Shown here one piece after another: positions 25,486 through 34,993 of a stretch of DNA of 64,000 nt (positions are counted from its first letter, which is position 1; each line of letters starts with the position of its first letter). The stretch covers positions 1 to 64,000 of the forward strand of contig NZ_JADNRK010000006.1 of the NCBI RefSeq assembly GCF_015594845.1, written 5' to 3'. This DNA is from Alkalibacter mobilis (GTDB lineage: Bacteria > Bacillota > Clostridia > Eubacteriales > Alkalibacteraceae). A model generated the notes under the pieces. The model had not been told where the DNA came from. It was given only the letters and a program-made list of their open reading frames with translations, and made no database searches. A program made the translations under genes and the position numbers.

Positions 25486-26628
25486 ATGATATATTTCGAT
25501 AGTGCGGCAACTTCCCTTCACAAACCACCTGAGGTTGCCAAGGCGGTAGCCCATGCCATTAACAGCATAGGTTCAGGATCGAGAGGCTCACACGATTGTA
25601 CAATGGCAGCCAACAGGATCGTATATCAAACCAGAAGCATCATTTCAGATATGTTTAATGTCGAAAAACCTGAAAATGTCATATTTACATTCAATGCTAC
25701 GGAAAGCCTTAATGTGGCCATACAAGGGTTGCTAAATAGAGGCGATCACTGTATAAGCACTTTATTTGAACACAATAGTGTATTGAGACCTCTCTATCAT
25801 ATGGAGAAACTTGGCTTGGAAATCGATTATTTGAGTGGAGACAAAAATGGCATGGTCAACATCAAAGAAATTGAAGGTCTTATTACGAACAAGACCAAGG
25901 CAGTCATTATTGGACACGGTTCAAATGTTACCGGAAACCTTGTGGACTTAAAAAAAGTTGGAGATATCTGCAAAGAAAAAGGTTTGTTGTTGATTGTAGA
26001 TGCAGCTCAAACTGCAGGGTTGGTACACATCGACATGCAAGAGCAAAATATTGACGCATTATGCTTGTCTGCCCACAAAGGCCTGCTTGGACCCCAGGGA
26101 GTAGGATTGTTGTGTCTGAAGTCTGGAGTGTTACCCAGACCCCTAAAATTTGGGGGGACGGGCTTCGATAGTTTCTCGCTGGATATGCCAAATTCTCTAC
26201 CCGAAGTATTGGAGGCGGGAACTATGAATATCCACTCGATTTCTGGGCTTTTAAAAGCTTGTGAGTATATAAAAAAGAAAACGGTTGATGAAATTTACAA
26301 CGAATCGATGTATTTGGCAAATATGTTCTATGAGGGGATCAATAAACTTGAAAATTTGAAATTTTATGGAGATATGAACAGTAAAATGAGGACTCCAATC
26401 GTAAGTTTTAACATCGGAGATGCAGATTCCGCCACGGTCAGCGATGAATTGAATTATAAATTTGAAATTTCTACAAGACCTGGAGCCCACTGCGCACCAG
26501 GCGTCCATAGATTTTTTAATACTGTAAAACAGGGAATGGTGCGATTCAGTTTTTCTCATATGAACACTATTGAAGAAGTGGATGTGGCCATAAATGCCGT
26601 AAAAGTTTTGGCAGGTGATTTGTCATGA
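25486..26628 (+). CDS. cysteine desulfurase family (class V aminotransferase) protein
   Basis: A 380-aa PLP enzyme with the NifS/SufS fold. SAHKG carries the PLP lysine (Lys198), and Cys336 in PGAHCAPG is placed as the persulfide-forming cysteine. It matches the subfamily linked to selenium genes (the EF2568 type) rather than housekeeping IscS. It is expected to release selenium or sulfur from (seleno)cysteine for SelD or for YedF/DUF3343. It overlaps the next gene by 4 nt, so the two are coupled. Confidence 0.88.
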   Translation: MIYFDSAATSLHKPPEVAKAVAHAINSIGSGSRGSHDCTMAANRIVYQTRSIISDMFNVEKPENVIFTFNATESLNVAIQGLLNRGDHCISTLFEHNSVLRPLYHMEKLGLEIDYLSGDKNGMVNIKEIEGLITNKTKAVIIGHGSNVTGNLVDLKKVGDICKEKGLLLIVDAAQTAGLVHIDMQEQNIDALCLSAHKGLLGPQGVGLLCLKSGVLPRPLKFGGTGFDSFSLDMPNSLPEVLEAGTMNIHSISGLLKACEYIKKKTVDEIYNESMYLANMFYEGINKLENLKFYGDMNSKMRTPIVSFNIGDADSATVSDELNYKFEISTRPGAHCAPGVHRFFNTVKQGMVRFSFSHMNTIEEVDVAINAVKVLAGDLS

Positions 26629-26861
26629 GAAAAAAGGTACAACAAGTCGTAGTTTCTTTTGAAACCACGACTCAGGCTATGGCTTTCGAACTAATGGCAA
26701 AAGAGTTCAATATCAAAGGCCGTCTTATACCGGTTCCAAGAGATATCACAGCTGGATGTGGTTTGGCATGGAGGAGCGATCCCGACACTAAAAGTGAAAT
26801 TGAGGAACTGATAAAACAAAAATCTCTTATAATAGATTGCATATACGAATTGATAATATAA
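26625..26861 (+). CDS. DUF3343 putative Se/S carrier protein
   Basis: A 78-aa protein with the DUF3343 pattern: a strand-helix opening (VVVSFETTTQAMAFE), then PVPRDITAGCGLAWR with the single cysteine Cys45 in the conserved CG motif. The family is proposed to carry selenium or sulfur between the desulfurase and SelD/YedF. It is translationally coupled (ATGA overlap) to the class V aminotransferase gene, which supports that partnership. Confidence 0.85.
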   Translation: MRKKVQQVVVSFETTTQAMAFELMAKEFNIKGRLIPVPRDITAGCGLAWRSDPDTKSEIEELIKQKSLIIDCIYELII

Positions 26862-26878
26862 ATTTCAAAAGGTGGTGT

Positions 26879-27364
26879 ATGATGGTTTTGCTTAGAGAAT
26901 ACAAAGATATTGATATAGTTGAAATGACTGATATTTGGAATGCCGTGGTTGAAGATGGCATCGCATTTCCCCAAGTGGAATCTTTATCTTACTCAGAGGC
27001 TGAAGAATATTTTAGTGATCAAACTTATTGTGGAGTAGCTGAATACAGGGGTGATATTGCAGGCCTATATATTTTACATCCCAACAATGTAGGAAGGTGC
27101 GGGCATATCGGAAATACTTCCTATGCAGTAAAAGAAAATTTCCGAGGGAAAAAAATAGGAAGGGCGCTTGTTGAAGATTCCATAAAAAGGGCTAAGGAGT
27201 TTGGTTTTAAAATATTGCAATTCAATGCTGTCGTAAAAACAAATTACTCTGCCATACATTTGTATGAGGATATGGGATTTAAAAAACTTGGAATGATACC
27301 GAAAGGTTTCTTGCTAAAGAACGGCACTTACGAAGATATAATACTATTCTATTTTGAACTTTAA
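26879..27364 (+). CDS. GNAT family N-acetyltransferase
   Basis: A 161-aa GNAT. The acetyl-CoA loop is seen in VKENFRGKKIGRALVEDS, and the C-terminal ENMGF-type motif in LYEDMGFKKLGMIPKGF. The substrate is unknown. The open frame extends 14 codons upstream into the DUF3343 gene, but the ATG at 26879 follows AAAGGTGG at proper spacing. It lies 17 nt after DUF3343 and before a terminator, so it is probably the last gene of the selenium operon, though a selenium role is not implied. Confidence 0.85.
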   Translation: MMVLLREYKDIDIVEMTDIWNAVVEDGIAFPQVESLSYSEAEEYFSDQTYCGVAEYRGDIAGLYILHPNNVGRCGHIGNTSYAVKENFRGKKIGRALVEDSIKRAKEFGFKILQFNAVVKTNYSAIHLYEDMGFKKLGMIPKGFLLKNGTYEDIILFYFEL

Positions 27365-27366
27365 AA

Positions 27367-27390
27367 AAACTCCCAAATGGGAGTTTATTT
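27367..27390. terminator. bidirectional terminator
   Basis: AAACTCCC (27367-27374) and GGGAGTTT (27379-27386) with an AAAT loop and A/T tails, between the convergent GNAT and aminotransferase genes. Confidence 0.75.
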
Positions 27391-28569
27391 TAATTCATCG
27401 ATCAGAGCCTTAAAACCGGGAAGAGAGTTTTCAATTGTTTTGTAGGAAACGCAGTATGCAATTCTTATGTAACCGGGGCAACCAAAAGAACTGCCTGGCA
27501 CTACCAAGATATTTTTATCCTTGGCTTTGCTGCAGAATTCAACATCATCTTCTATAGGCGTTTTAACGAACATGTAAAAGGCTCCTTCGGGCTTTATGCA
27601 TTCATATCCAAAAGACGTCAAGCTATTGTAAAGAAGCTCGCGATTTTTATTATAGTAGTCTAGATCGACCTTAACGTTCAAACACTTTGCCACAACCTTT
27701 TGGAATAATGACGGCGCATTTACAAAACCAAGTATTCGGTTGGCGATGTTTGCTGCTGAGATCAAATCGTCAAAATCCGCCACTGAATCAGGCACGACTA
27801 TATATCCGATCCTTTCTCCAGGCAAAGATAGAGATTTGCTGAAAGAGTAGCCAATGATCGTGTTGTCGTAGTACTTTGTTGCATAAGGAACTTCAACATC
27901 ATCATAAACCAGATCCCTGTAGGGCTCGTCAGATATCAGATAAATATCAGTTCCCAATTCATTTTGTTTAGCTACGAGGATTTCGGAAAGCTTCTTTAAT
28001 GTATTTTCAGAGTAAACTACTCCAGATGGATTGTTGGGAGAATTGATCAGGATAGCCTTAGTTTTGGGTGTTATCATTCCAACGAATTCTTCAAAATTCG
28101 GTTGGAAATCTACAGTGTTTGCAGGTACCACAAGTAATTTTGCATCAAAATTACTGACATAGTTGCGATATTCTCCAAAAAATGGTGCGAAGGTTATGAC
28201 TTCATCTCCTGGATCCAGAATGGTTTTGAAAATCACATTCAATCCACCGCCGGCTCCAACGGTCATCAAAATATTGTCTTTGTCAAAATTAGTTGAAAAC
28301 TTTTCATTTATGGATTCGGCAATAGCAGTTCTGACTTCTTCATATCCTGAGTTGTTCATATATCCATGAACTGCATTTGGTTCCTCTTTATCAAGTATTT
28401 CAATTATCGCATTTTTAACTTCGACGGGGGGAGCTAAATTTGGATTGCCAAGGCTAAAATCATAAACATTGTCTGCGCCATGGATGGCCGCCAGTCTTTT
28501 GCCTTCTTCAAACATCGCCCGTATAACTGAGCTGTTTTTTACGTATTCATGCATCTTCTTTGATATCAT
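27385..28569 (-). CDS. PLP-dependent aminotransferase (class I/II), probably aromatic
   Basis: A 394-aa fold-type I aminotransferase: N-terminal VYDFSLGNPN, NSPNNPSGVVYS, the PLP-lysine region SFSKSLSLPGERIGY, and the C-terminal arginine motif IRIAYC. Sequence alone allows aspartate or aromatic specificity. Its position as last gene of a cluster with indolepyruvate oxidoreductase and arylacetate-CoA ligases favours aromatic amino acids, producing aryl-pyruvates. A stop overlaps the terminator at its 3' end. Confidence 0.85.
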   Translation of the reverse strand: MISKKMHEYVKNSSVIRAMFEEGKRLAAIHGADNVYDFSLGNPNLAPPVEVKNAIIEILDKEEPNAVHGYMNNSGYEEVRTAIAESINEKFSTNFDKDNILMTVGAGGGLNVIFKTILDPGDEVITFAPFFGEYRNYVSNFDAKLLVVPANTVDFQPNFEEFVGMITPKTKAILINSPNNPSGVVYSENTLKKLSEILVAKQNELGTDIYLISDEPYRDLVYDDVEVPYATKYYDNTIIGYSFSKSLSLPGERIGYIVVPDSVADFDDLISAANIANRILGFVNAPSLFQKVVAKCLNVKVDLDYYNKNRELLYNSLTSFGYECIKPEGAFYMFVKTPIEDDVEFCSKAKDKNILVVPGSSFGCPGYIRIAYCVSYKTIENSLPGFKALIDELK

Positions 28570-28613
28570 TTATATCAACCTTTCTGGACTGCTAATAATA
28601 TTTACAGCCAAAT

Positions 28614-29033
28614 TCACTTGATTTCGTGTGACTTCAGCAGATCTATGTTGTTTTGAGTCAAAATATATATTGCTTCTTTAGCGTCGGAAACCTTCATGAT
28701 TACGGCTGCATTATCTCCTACGGCATAAGCGTACATGTACTCGATGTCGATGCCGGCGTCTGAAAGGGTTTTTATTGCATCATGCAAGGTGCCAGGCTCA
28801 TGTTTAACATTCAAACAGATTACATCGGTTAGATTTACGGAAAATCCATTTTTCTTAAGAAGTTCGGTGGCTTTTGCGCCATCGCTGACAATGAGTCTTA
28901 GAAGTCCATATTCAGAAGTATCTGCTATGCTCAAAGCTGAAATGTTAATACCATTTTCACCTAATACCCGGGTAACTTCGGAAAGTCGTCCGGACTTATT
29001 TTCCAAAAAAACCGTTAATTGCTTGATTATCAT
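28614..29033 (-). CDS. tandem ACT domain protein
   Basis: A 139-aa protein made of two ACT domains (about 4-65 and 71-137; QLTVFLENKSGRLSEVTRVLGENGINISAL and HEPGTLHDAIKTLSDAGIDIEYMYAY). Such small ACT proteins sit beside phenylacetate-CoA ligase genes in many anaerobes and probably bind an amino acid to adjust the pathway, but no effect has been established here. It overlaps the ligase stop by one base (TAATG). Confidence 0.88.
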   Translation of the reverse strand: MIIKQLTVFLENKSGRLSEVTRVLGENGINISALSIADTSEYGLLRLIVSDGAKATELLKKNGFSVNLTDVICLNVKHEPGTLHDAIKTLSDAGIDIEYMYAYAVGDNAAVIMKVSDAKEAIYILTQNNIDLLKSHEIK

Positions 29034-30343
29034 TATTGCTCCTCCTTGAATTTTCTGTTGTCTATAACTCTTTTGGCTTTTCCTTCACTTCTGGCGATTG
29101 TTTGTGGTTCCACCAACTTTACTTTGACTGATATATTTAAAGTACTTTCAAGCGTATAGGAGATTTTTTTAGTCAGAGTTTCAAGGTGTCTGATTTCGTC
29201 TGAAAAAATCTTTTCATCGACCTCAACCAATACTTCCAAGGTATCGAGATTGTTTATCCTGTCCACAATAAGCATGTAGTGAGGACTGGTTTCACCAAGT
29301 TCAAGCAGAACGCTTTCCACCTGGGAAGGGAATACATTTACCCCGCGGATGATGAGCATATCGTCGCTTCTTCCAGTACACTTTTTCATTCTGACTGTAG
29401 TTCTTCCACAGGCACACGCTTCGTAATTCAAGGTGGTAAGATCTCTGGTCCTATACCTGATTAGAGGCAGGGCTTCTTTGGTGAGAGTGGTAAATACCAG
29501 TTCACCTTCTTCTCCTTTTGCGGTAGGCTCCAGAGTTTTCGGATTTATGGTTTCAGGGAAAAAGTGATCCTCAAAAATGTGCAGACCATTTTGTTCCATA
29601 CATTCAATGGAAACTCCCGGTCCGATGATTTCAGACAAACCGTAGATGTCTATGGCTTTTATGTCCAACCTTTTTTCAATTTCTTTTCGCATGTTTTCAG
29701 TCCAAGGTTCAGCTCCAAATATTCCAACCTTAAGATTCAGACTTTTGGGATCTATATCCATTTCTTCCAAGGTTTCTGCCAGATATAGTGCATACGAAGG
29801 AGTAAGTGACATGGCGGTCGTACCAAAATCCTGAAGAAATTGAACCTGCTTTTTTGTATTTCCGGCTGAGATGGGGACAACAGTTACCCCCAGTTTTTCA
29901 GCTCCGTAGTGTATTCCCAAACCACCTGTAAAAAGTCCATATCCGTAAGCGTTTTGCAGAATATCGTTCTTTCCTATTCCGGCAGCTGAAAGAGACCTGG
30001 CAACTACTTCGGAAAAAATTTCTATATCATGGCGAGTATAGCCCACAATAGTTGGTTTTCCGGTAGTACCTGAAGAAGCATGAAGTCGGGTCACATTTTC
30101 AAGTGGTGTTGCAAATAGCCCAAAGGGGTAATTGTCTCGAAGGTCATCTTTCGTCGTAAATGGAAGTTTATGGATATCATCGATTCCGTTGATATCTCCA
30201 GGCTCCAAGCCTAATGCCTGCATCTTTCTTCTGTAAAACTCAACATTGTAATAAACTCTCTCAACAGTTTTTTTTAAGCGTTCATCTTGCAGTTTTTTTA
30301 AAGATTCTCTTGGCATGCACTCATAATGTTCGTTCCAAATCAT
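29033..30343 (-). CDS. paaK: phenylacetate-CoA ligase (AMP-forming), copy 1
   Basis: A 436-aa adenylate-forming enzyme. The AMP-binding loop is [17 protein letters not shown]; other motifs are [28 protein letters not shown] and the C-terminal [18 protein letters not shown]. It joins arylacetates and CoA using ATP, or could run in reverse to gain energy from aryl-acetyl-CoA. The ATG at 30343 has GGGAGG at 7 nt; a TTG two codons earlier is less likely. It directly follows iorB. Confidence 0.9.
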   Translation of the reverse strand: MIWNEHYECMPRESLKKLQDERLKKTVERVYYNVEFYRRKMQALGLEPGDINGIDDIHKLPFTTKDDLRDNYPFGLFATPLENVTRLHASSGTTGKPTIVGYTRHDIEIFSEVVARSLSAAGIGKNDILQNAYGYGLFTGGLGIHYGAEKLGVTVVPISAGNTKKQVQFLQDFGTTAMSLTPSYALYLAETLEEMDIDPKSLNLKVGIFGAEPWTENMRKEIEKRLDIKAIDIYGLSEIIGPGVSIECMEQNGLHIFEDHFFPETINPKTLEPTAKGEEGELVFTTLTKEALPLIRYRTRDLTTLNYEACACGRTTVRMKKCTGRSDDMLIIRGVNVFPSQVESVLLELGETSPHYMLIVDRINNLDTLEVLVEVDEKIFSDEIRHLETLTKKISYTLESTLNISVKVKLVEPQTIARSEGKAKRVIDNRKFKEEQ

Positions 30344-30345
30344 AT

Positions 30346-30942
30346 TCAAACCTCCCTGTTTAGATTTATGCCATGATAGTATCCTTTTTCAAAAGCTTGA
30401 ATATTTATGTCGATGGTTTTTTCCGGTACAGTCAATTTTATGGCTTCGATCCATTGATCTTTTGGAATATCCATGCTTTGGGCCAGCAGTCCCAGCAGGA
30501 TCGTGTTGACGACTCTTATATTGCCCAGTTCCTTGGCTATGGAGACACCGTCGATCTCAATTACCTCTTTACAGTCGGCATAGAGCTTTTCCATTATATC
30601 CGTTGGATAGCTCGCTGAACCTGTGATTACGGGCATGGGATCTGATTCTTGGGTATTGACCAGCATTTTACCTTCAGCGCTTAAGAAATGTTTCCATCTA
30701 AGAGCTTCCATCTTTTCAAAAGACAAAATGATATCAGCTTCACCCACTTCAACGAGAGGGGAATATACCTTGGTTCCGTAGCGGACGTGAGTTACTACAC
30801 TGCCACCTCTTTGACTCATTCCGTGAACCTCCGACAATTTAACATCGTATCCTAGATCCACAGCTAAATTTCCCAAAATTCTACTGGTCAACAGAGTGCC
30901 TTGTCCACCAACCCCAACTATAAGTATATTTTTTGTATTCAT
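30346..30942 (-). CDS. iorB: indolepyruvate ferredoxin oxidoreductase, beta subunit
   Basis: A 198-aa gamma-type domain protein of the 2-oxoacid:ferredoxin oxidoreductases: [20 protein letters not shown] at the N-terminus and [20 protein letters not shown]. With IorA it oxidises aryl-pyruvates to aryl-acetyl-CoA, reducing ferredoxin. The open frame extends upstream into iorA, but the ATG at 30942 overlaps the iorA stop (TAATG) and begins the conserved domain. Confidence 0.92.
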   Translation of the reverse strand: MNTKNILIVGVGGQGTLLTSRILGNLAVDLGYDVKLSEVHGMSQRGGSVVTHVRYGTKVYSPLVEVGEADIILSFEKMEALRWKHFLSAEGKMLVNTQESDPMPVITGSASYPTDIMEKLYADCKEVIEIDGVSIAKELGNIRVVNTILLGLLAQSMDIPKDQWIEAIKLTVPEKTIDINIQAFEKGYYHGINLNREV

Positions 30943-32675
30943 TATTGGACACCTGCCTTTTTGATAGCTTGGAATTTGCATACTCCGATGCACAGATTGC
31001 AACCCACACATAGCGTATCGTCTATAACCATGATACCGTGAGATTTCTTTATGGCTGGACAACCTAATTTCAAGCACATTCCGCAATCTTTGCATTTTTC
31101 AACATCGATGTAATTTTGTTTTGGGACAGAGTGCTTATCTAAAAGTTGGCATGGAGCTTTTGCAATTATGACTGAAGGCTCTTCGATGGAAGTTTCCTCT
31201 GTTATAGCATTTTCTAAATCTTTATACTTGAAAGGATCCACGACCCTGACACGGTTGATTCCCACGCTTTTGCACAACAACGGTAAATCCAGTTGCTTGG
31301 TTTTTTCTCCTTTAAGGGTAACGCCAGTTGCAGGATTGTCCTGATGTCCGGTCATGCCTGTAGTAGAGTTGTCCAGAATCATAACAGTCGAGCAGCCTTT
31401 ATTGTAAACTATGTCAATAAGACCGGTTATTCCGGAATGTACGAAAGTAGAGTCGCCAATGATTGCAACCCAGTCCTTGGTATACTCTCTGCCACGAGCT
31501 TTTTCAATACCGTGCAGCATAGGTATGCTTGCACCCATGTCGATGCATGTGTCCAATCCTTTTAGAGGTTCTATGGCACCCAAGGTGTAGCAACCGATGT
31601 CGCCTGTGGCATGTTTGCCAAGCTTGTTTAACCTGTAGTATATGCTTCTATGGGGACACCCTGCACATAATACTGGAGGTCGGCCGGGAAGAGTTTCGGC
31701 AGCAGCTAAATTCAGATCTTCATTTTTGATCTTTTCTTTTAACAAATTTGCACTGTATTCACCTTGGACGGTCAAAAGATCTTTTCCTATAACTTCGATG
31801 CCCCAGGACTTGATCTGCTCTTCGAAAATAGGTTCAAGTTCCTCAATGATGTATACTTTTTTCACTTTGCTGCAAAAATCTTGAATCAATGATTTGGGAA
31901 GGGGGTTGACCATCCCTAATTTAAGGACTGATGCATTGGGAAAAACTTCCTTCACATATTGATAGGGGATACCGCTGGTTATGAATCCAACTTCTAAATC
32001 ATCGTAAGAAGCATCATTTAATACAAACTTAGACGCATCTTCTGTTATTTGATTCATTCTGTTTTCTACAACAACATGACGTTTTATGGCCATTCCGGGC
32101 ATCATAACGTATTTCGTAGCATCTTTATTGTATTCTTTTAGTGCAACTTCATCAGGTTGTGAGGTTTTTACCAGGCTCTGAGAGTGAGAAAGTCTTGTAG
32201 TCAGCCTGATCAGTACAGGAGTATCGTATTTTTCACTGATATTAAAGGCTTCTTTGACAAAATCTTTGGCTTCCTGACTGTCGGATGGTTCCAACATGGG
32301 AATGTGAGCAGAACGGGCGTAATACCTTGAATCTTGCTCATTTTGGGAACTGTGCATACCAGGGTCATCTGCAACTATAATGACTAAACCGCCATTAACG
32401 CCTGTATAGCTTACGGTAAATAATGGATCTGCTGCTACATTTAATCCTACGTGCTTCATCGCGCATATGGATCGAGCACCGGATATGGAGGAACCTATGG
32501 CAACCTCTAAAGCTACTTTTTCGTTCGGAGACCACTGCGCATAAATTTCTTCATATTTGGCGATAAATTCCGTAATTTCGGTACTGGGGGTACCAGGATA
32601 AGCTGTTGAAACCTTGACGCCTGATTCATAAGCGCCTCTTGCAACAGCTTCATTGCCCAACATTAATCTTTTCAT
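30942..32675 (-). CDS. iorA: indolepyruvate ferredoxin oxidoreductase, alpha subunit
   Basis: A 577-aa subunit holding the pyrimidine- and pyrophosphate-binding TPP domains: AYPGTPSTEITEF near the start, and GDIGCYTLG with GDSTFVHSGITGL binding thiamine diphosphate. The C-terminus is a ferredoxin domain with two 4Fe-4S motifs (CKDCGMCLKLGCP and CVGCNLCIGVC). The ATG at 32675 has GAGAGGAT at the right distance; a TTG two codons earlier is the alternative. Typical full length for the family. Confidence 0.93.
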   Translation of the reverse strand: MKRLMLGNEAVARGAYESGVKVSTAYPGTPSTEITEFIAKYEEIYAQWSPNEKVALEVAIGSSISGARSICAMKHVGLNVAADPLFTVSYTGVNGGLVIIVADDPGMHSSQNEQDSRYYARSAHIPMLEPSDSQEAKDFVKEAFNISEKYDTPVLIRLTTRLSHSQSLVKTSQPDEVALKEYNKDATKYVMMPGMAIKRHVVVENRMNQITEDASKFVLNDASYDDLEVGFITSGIPYQYVKEVFPNASVLKLGMVNPLPKSLIQDFCSKVKKVYIIEELEPIFEEQIKSWGIEVIGKDLLTVQGEYSANLLKEKIKNEDLNLAAAETLPGRPPVLCAGCPHRSIYYRLNKLGKHATGDIGCYTLGAIEPLKGLDTCIDMGASIPMLHGIEKARGREYTKDWVAIIGDSTFVHSGITGLIDIVYNKGCSTVMILDNSTTGMTGHQDNPATGVTLKGEKTKQLDLPLLCKSVGINRVRVVDPFKYKDLENAITEETSIEEPSVIIAKAPCQLLDKHSVPKQNYIDVEKCKDCGMCLKLGCPAIKKSHGIMVIDDTLCVGCNLCIGVCKFQAIKKAGVQ

Positions 32676-32703
32676 AGTCAAATCCTCTCTCTTTGAATGT
32701 AAT

Positions 32704-33996
32704 TTATCTTAAATCGTATACTCTTTTGGCCTTGCCTTCAAAGCGCTGAAGAGTACGGGGATTAACGATGTTTAGTTTTGGTTCTAGCCCAAGAACAACT
32801 CTCAACTCATGCTTGATGTTTTGTTCCAGTCTTTCAAATTCCTGATATGAATCAATTGAAAGATCCTCATTCAATTCGACTTTGATTTCCAAGCTATCCA
32901 AATAGTTATGCTTTTCAATGACGATCTCGTAATGGGGACCCAAAGCATCAAACTTGCTTAGAACTTCTTCTACTTGAGTTGGGAACAGGTTCACGCCTTT
33001 TACTATGAGCATGTCATCGGATCTTCCTGATATTTTTTCCATACGGACTGTAGTTCGGCCGCAGCTGCAAGGTTCGTAAAATAATCTCGTTATATCTCTA
33101 GTTCGATATCTTATCAATGGAAGAGCTTCTTTATTCAAAGTAGTGATTACCAGCTCACCTTTTTCACCAGGGGGCAGCACTTCTCCAGTTTTGGGATTTA
33201 TGATTTCCGGTAAAAAGAAATCTTCTGAAATATGCATTCCATTAAGATGTGTACATTCACCGGCCACGCCAGGTCCTATGAGCTCGCTCAAACCATAATT
33301 TTCAGTTGCGAGCATGCCCCAAACCTTTTGGATTTTTTCTCGTGTTGCTTCGCTGGAACCTTCTCCGCCAAATAGACCGAGACGTATTTTGAGATCAGTT
33401 TTAGGATCTATTCCCAATGAATGAGCTATTTCACCCATGTGAAGGGCATAGGATGGAGTGCTGACCAAAATGGTGGTTCCAAAATCTTTCATCAACATAA
33501 GTTGCTTTTCCGTATTTCCGCTTGAAGTTGGTATCACGCAAATTCCCGCTTTTTCCAAACCGTAGTGTAGACCAAAAGCACCGGTGAAAAGTCCATATTT
33601 GAAAGCGATTTGAACTTTGTCATCCACGGTGGCGCCTGCCATGGTCACTATACGGGCAATGAGTTCGCTCCAATTGTCTATGTCCTTTTGAGTGTATCCG
33701 ACGACTGTCGGTTTGCCAGTTGTACCGGACGAAGCATGAAGTCTGACAACCTTGTTTTCGGGTACCGCAAAGAGACCAAATGGATAATTTACCCGTAAGT
33801 CTTCTTTTGTCGAAAAAGGGAGTTTTTTCAAATCATCAAGAGTTTTAACGTCTTCAGGCCTGACGTTTAGATTCTGCATTTTATTTCTGAAAAATTCCAC
33901 ATTCTGATATACGTGAGCGACAGTATCTTTGAGTTTTTCAACTTGGATTTTTTCCAATTCACTTCTACTAAGACTTTCTTCGTTTGACCAAATCAT
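32704..33996 (-). CDS. paaK: phenylacetate-CoA ligase (AMP-forming), copy 2
   Basis: A 430-aa paralogue of the ligase at 29033-30343 with the same motifs ([48 protein letters not shown]). Two copies flanking iorAB suggest different aryl or branched acids, or opposite directions of use. Strong ribosome binding site (GGAAGGTG). It heads the iorAB-paaK-ACT-aminotransferase run. Confidence 0.9.
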   Translation of the reverse strand: MIWSNEESLSRSELEKIQVEKLKDTVAHVYQNVEFFRNKMQNLNVRPEDVKTLDDLKKLPFSTKEDLRVNYPFGLFAVPENKVVRLHASSGTTGKPTVVGYTQKDIDNWSELIARIVTMAGATVDDKVQIAFKYGLFTGAFGLHYGLEKAGICVIPTSSGNTEKQLMLMKDFGTTILVSTPSYALHMGEIAHSLGIDPKTDLKIRLGLFGGEGSSEATREKIQKVWGMLATENYGLSELIGPGVAGECTHLNGMHISEDFFLPEIINPKTGEVLPPGEKGELVITTLNKEALPLIRYRTRDITRLFYEPCSCGRTTVRMEKISGRSDDMLIVKGVNLFPTQVEEVLSKFDALGPHYEIVIEKHNYLDSLEIKVELNEDLSIDSYQEFERLEQNIKHELRVVLGLEPKLNIVNPRTLQRFEGKAKRVYDLR

Positions 33997-34129
33997 TTTA
34001 GCACCTTCCTGTCTGATTAATTCGCATTGTTCTTGGTGTCATTGATATTTACATGCCGAAATAATAACAAAAACACATTTTAATATGTGTTTTTGTGTAT
34101 AACAAATTGATTTTGATTTAAAAAATCCA

Positions 34130-34591
34130 TCATAAGTATTTGTCACGAATTTCTCTGTACTTTCTCTCGCCCAGTAAATATAGATCCTTGTCCTCTTCTG
34201 TAACCGGAGTGAGTTGCGGTACCGGAGAAGGTTTATCGTCGACAAGATGTACCATGGTAAAAAAAGCTGTGAGCACAACATCGCTTTCAAATGAATTTTT
34301 TATGTCGTGCACAACTGTGGTGACCATGATTTGCATGGACGTTTTTCCTACATATGTCAATTGTCCCGTACATGTTAATATATCACCGATGTGCACCGGT
34401 TTGTGAAATACTATTTCATCCACACGCGCTGTTACAACGTTGCCCTTTGCATGCTTGAAGGCAGTTATTCCAGCAACATTATCCATTATTTTCATGAGTT
34501 CTCCACCGTGGACATTTCCGGCAGAATTGCTGTGCATTGGTTCCATTATGAGGCAAGTTTCTGCCTTGGCAAATGTTACTCCATCATTCAT
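34130..34591 (-). CDS. acyl-CoA thioesterase (hotdog fold, YciA-like)
   Basis: A 153-aa single hotdog-domain thioesterase: the HSNSAGNVHGGELMKIMDNVAG motif holds the catalytic Asn/Asp and Gly positions of the acyl-CoA thioesterase II/YciA group. It hydrolyses acyl-CoA to acid and CoA. The ATG at 34591 follows AAGGGG; an ATG seven codons earlier lacks a site. It lies 134 nt upstream of the second paaK on the same strand and may release arylacetates from the CoA esters made by IorAB. Confidence 0.85.
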   Translation of the reverse strand: MNDGVTFAKAETCLIMEPMHSNSAGNVHGGELMKIMDNVAGITAFKHAKGNVVTARVDEIVFHKPVHIGDILTCTGQLTYVGKTSMQIMVTTVVHDIKNSFESDVVLTAFFTMVHLVDDKPSPVPQLTPVTEEDKDLYLLGERKYREIRDKYL

Positions 34592-34778
34592 TAAGAAAAC
34601 CCCTTTATTCACAAGACATAATGCTATTTCTATTATTTTATCTTATATAAGCACTCATTTGCAATGAGAAATTGAATCAATTCATTTGTATTGAAAATTG
34701 TCTATCGAAATCGAGATTGCTTATAAATTGACAAACTGAAATAATCTGCTTATACTAAAGTAAAAAGGAGGGTTTGTA

Positions 34779-34991
34779 ATGGCAGATAATAAAGAAAAAT
34801 TAAAAATTTTATTGGAACATCTAATAGGTCACAATGTGGATCATGCAAAAGAAATCAAGGGTTTGGCCGAAAGTGCCGGCGAATTTGGATTTGAAGATGC
34901 AAGAGAATTGCTTTTAAAAGGATCGGAAGAAATGGAAGTGTCCAACAATACATTAAAAGAAGCTCTTGAAATTATAAAAAAGGGGATGTAG
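34779..34991 (+). CDS. small helical protein paired with CooT
   Basis: A 70-aa all-helical protein with regularly spaced histidines (LEHLIGHNVDHAKE, residues 12-25) that could bind a metal. I do not know a firmly assigned function; proteins of this size and pattern occur next to CooT-like genes. A strong AAAAGGAGG ribosome binding site. It ends 2 nt before the CooT start, so the two are cotranscribed. A nickel-handling role is inference from context and histidine pattern. Confidence 0.7.
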   Translation: MADNKEKLKILLEHLIGHNVDHAKEIKGLAESAGEFGFEDARELLLKGSEEMEVSNNTLKEALEIIKKGM

Positions 34992-34993
34992 TC

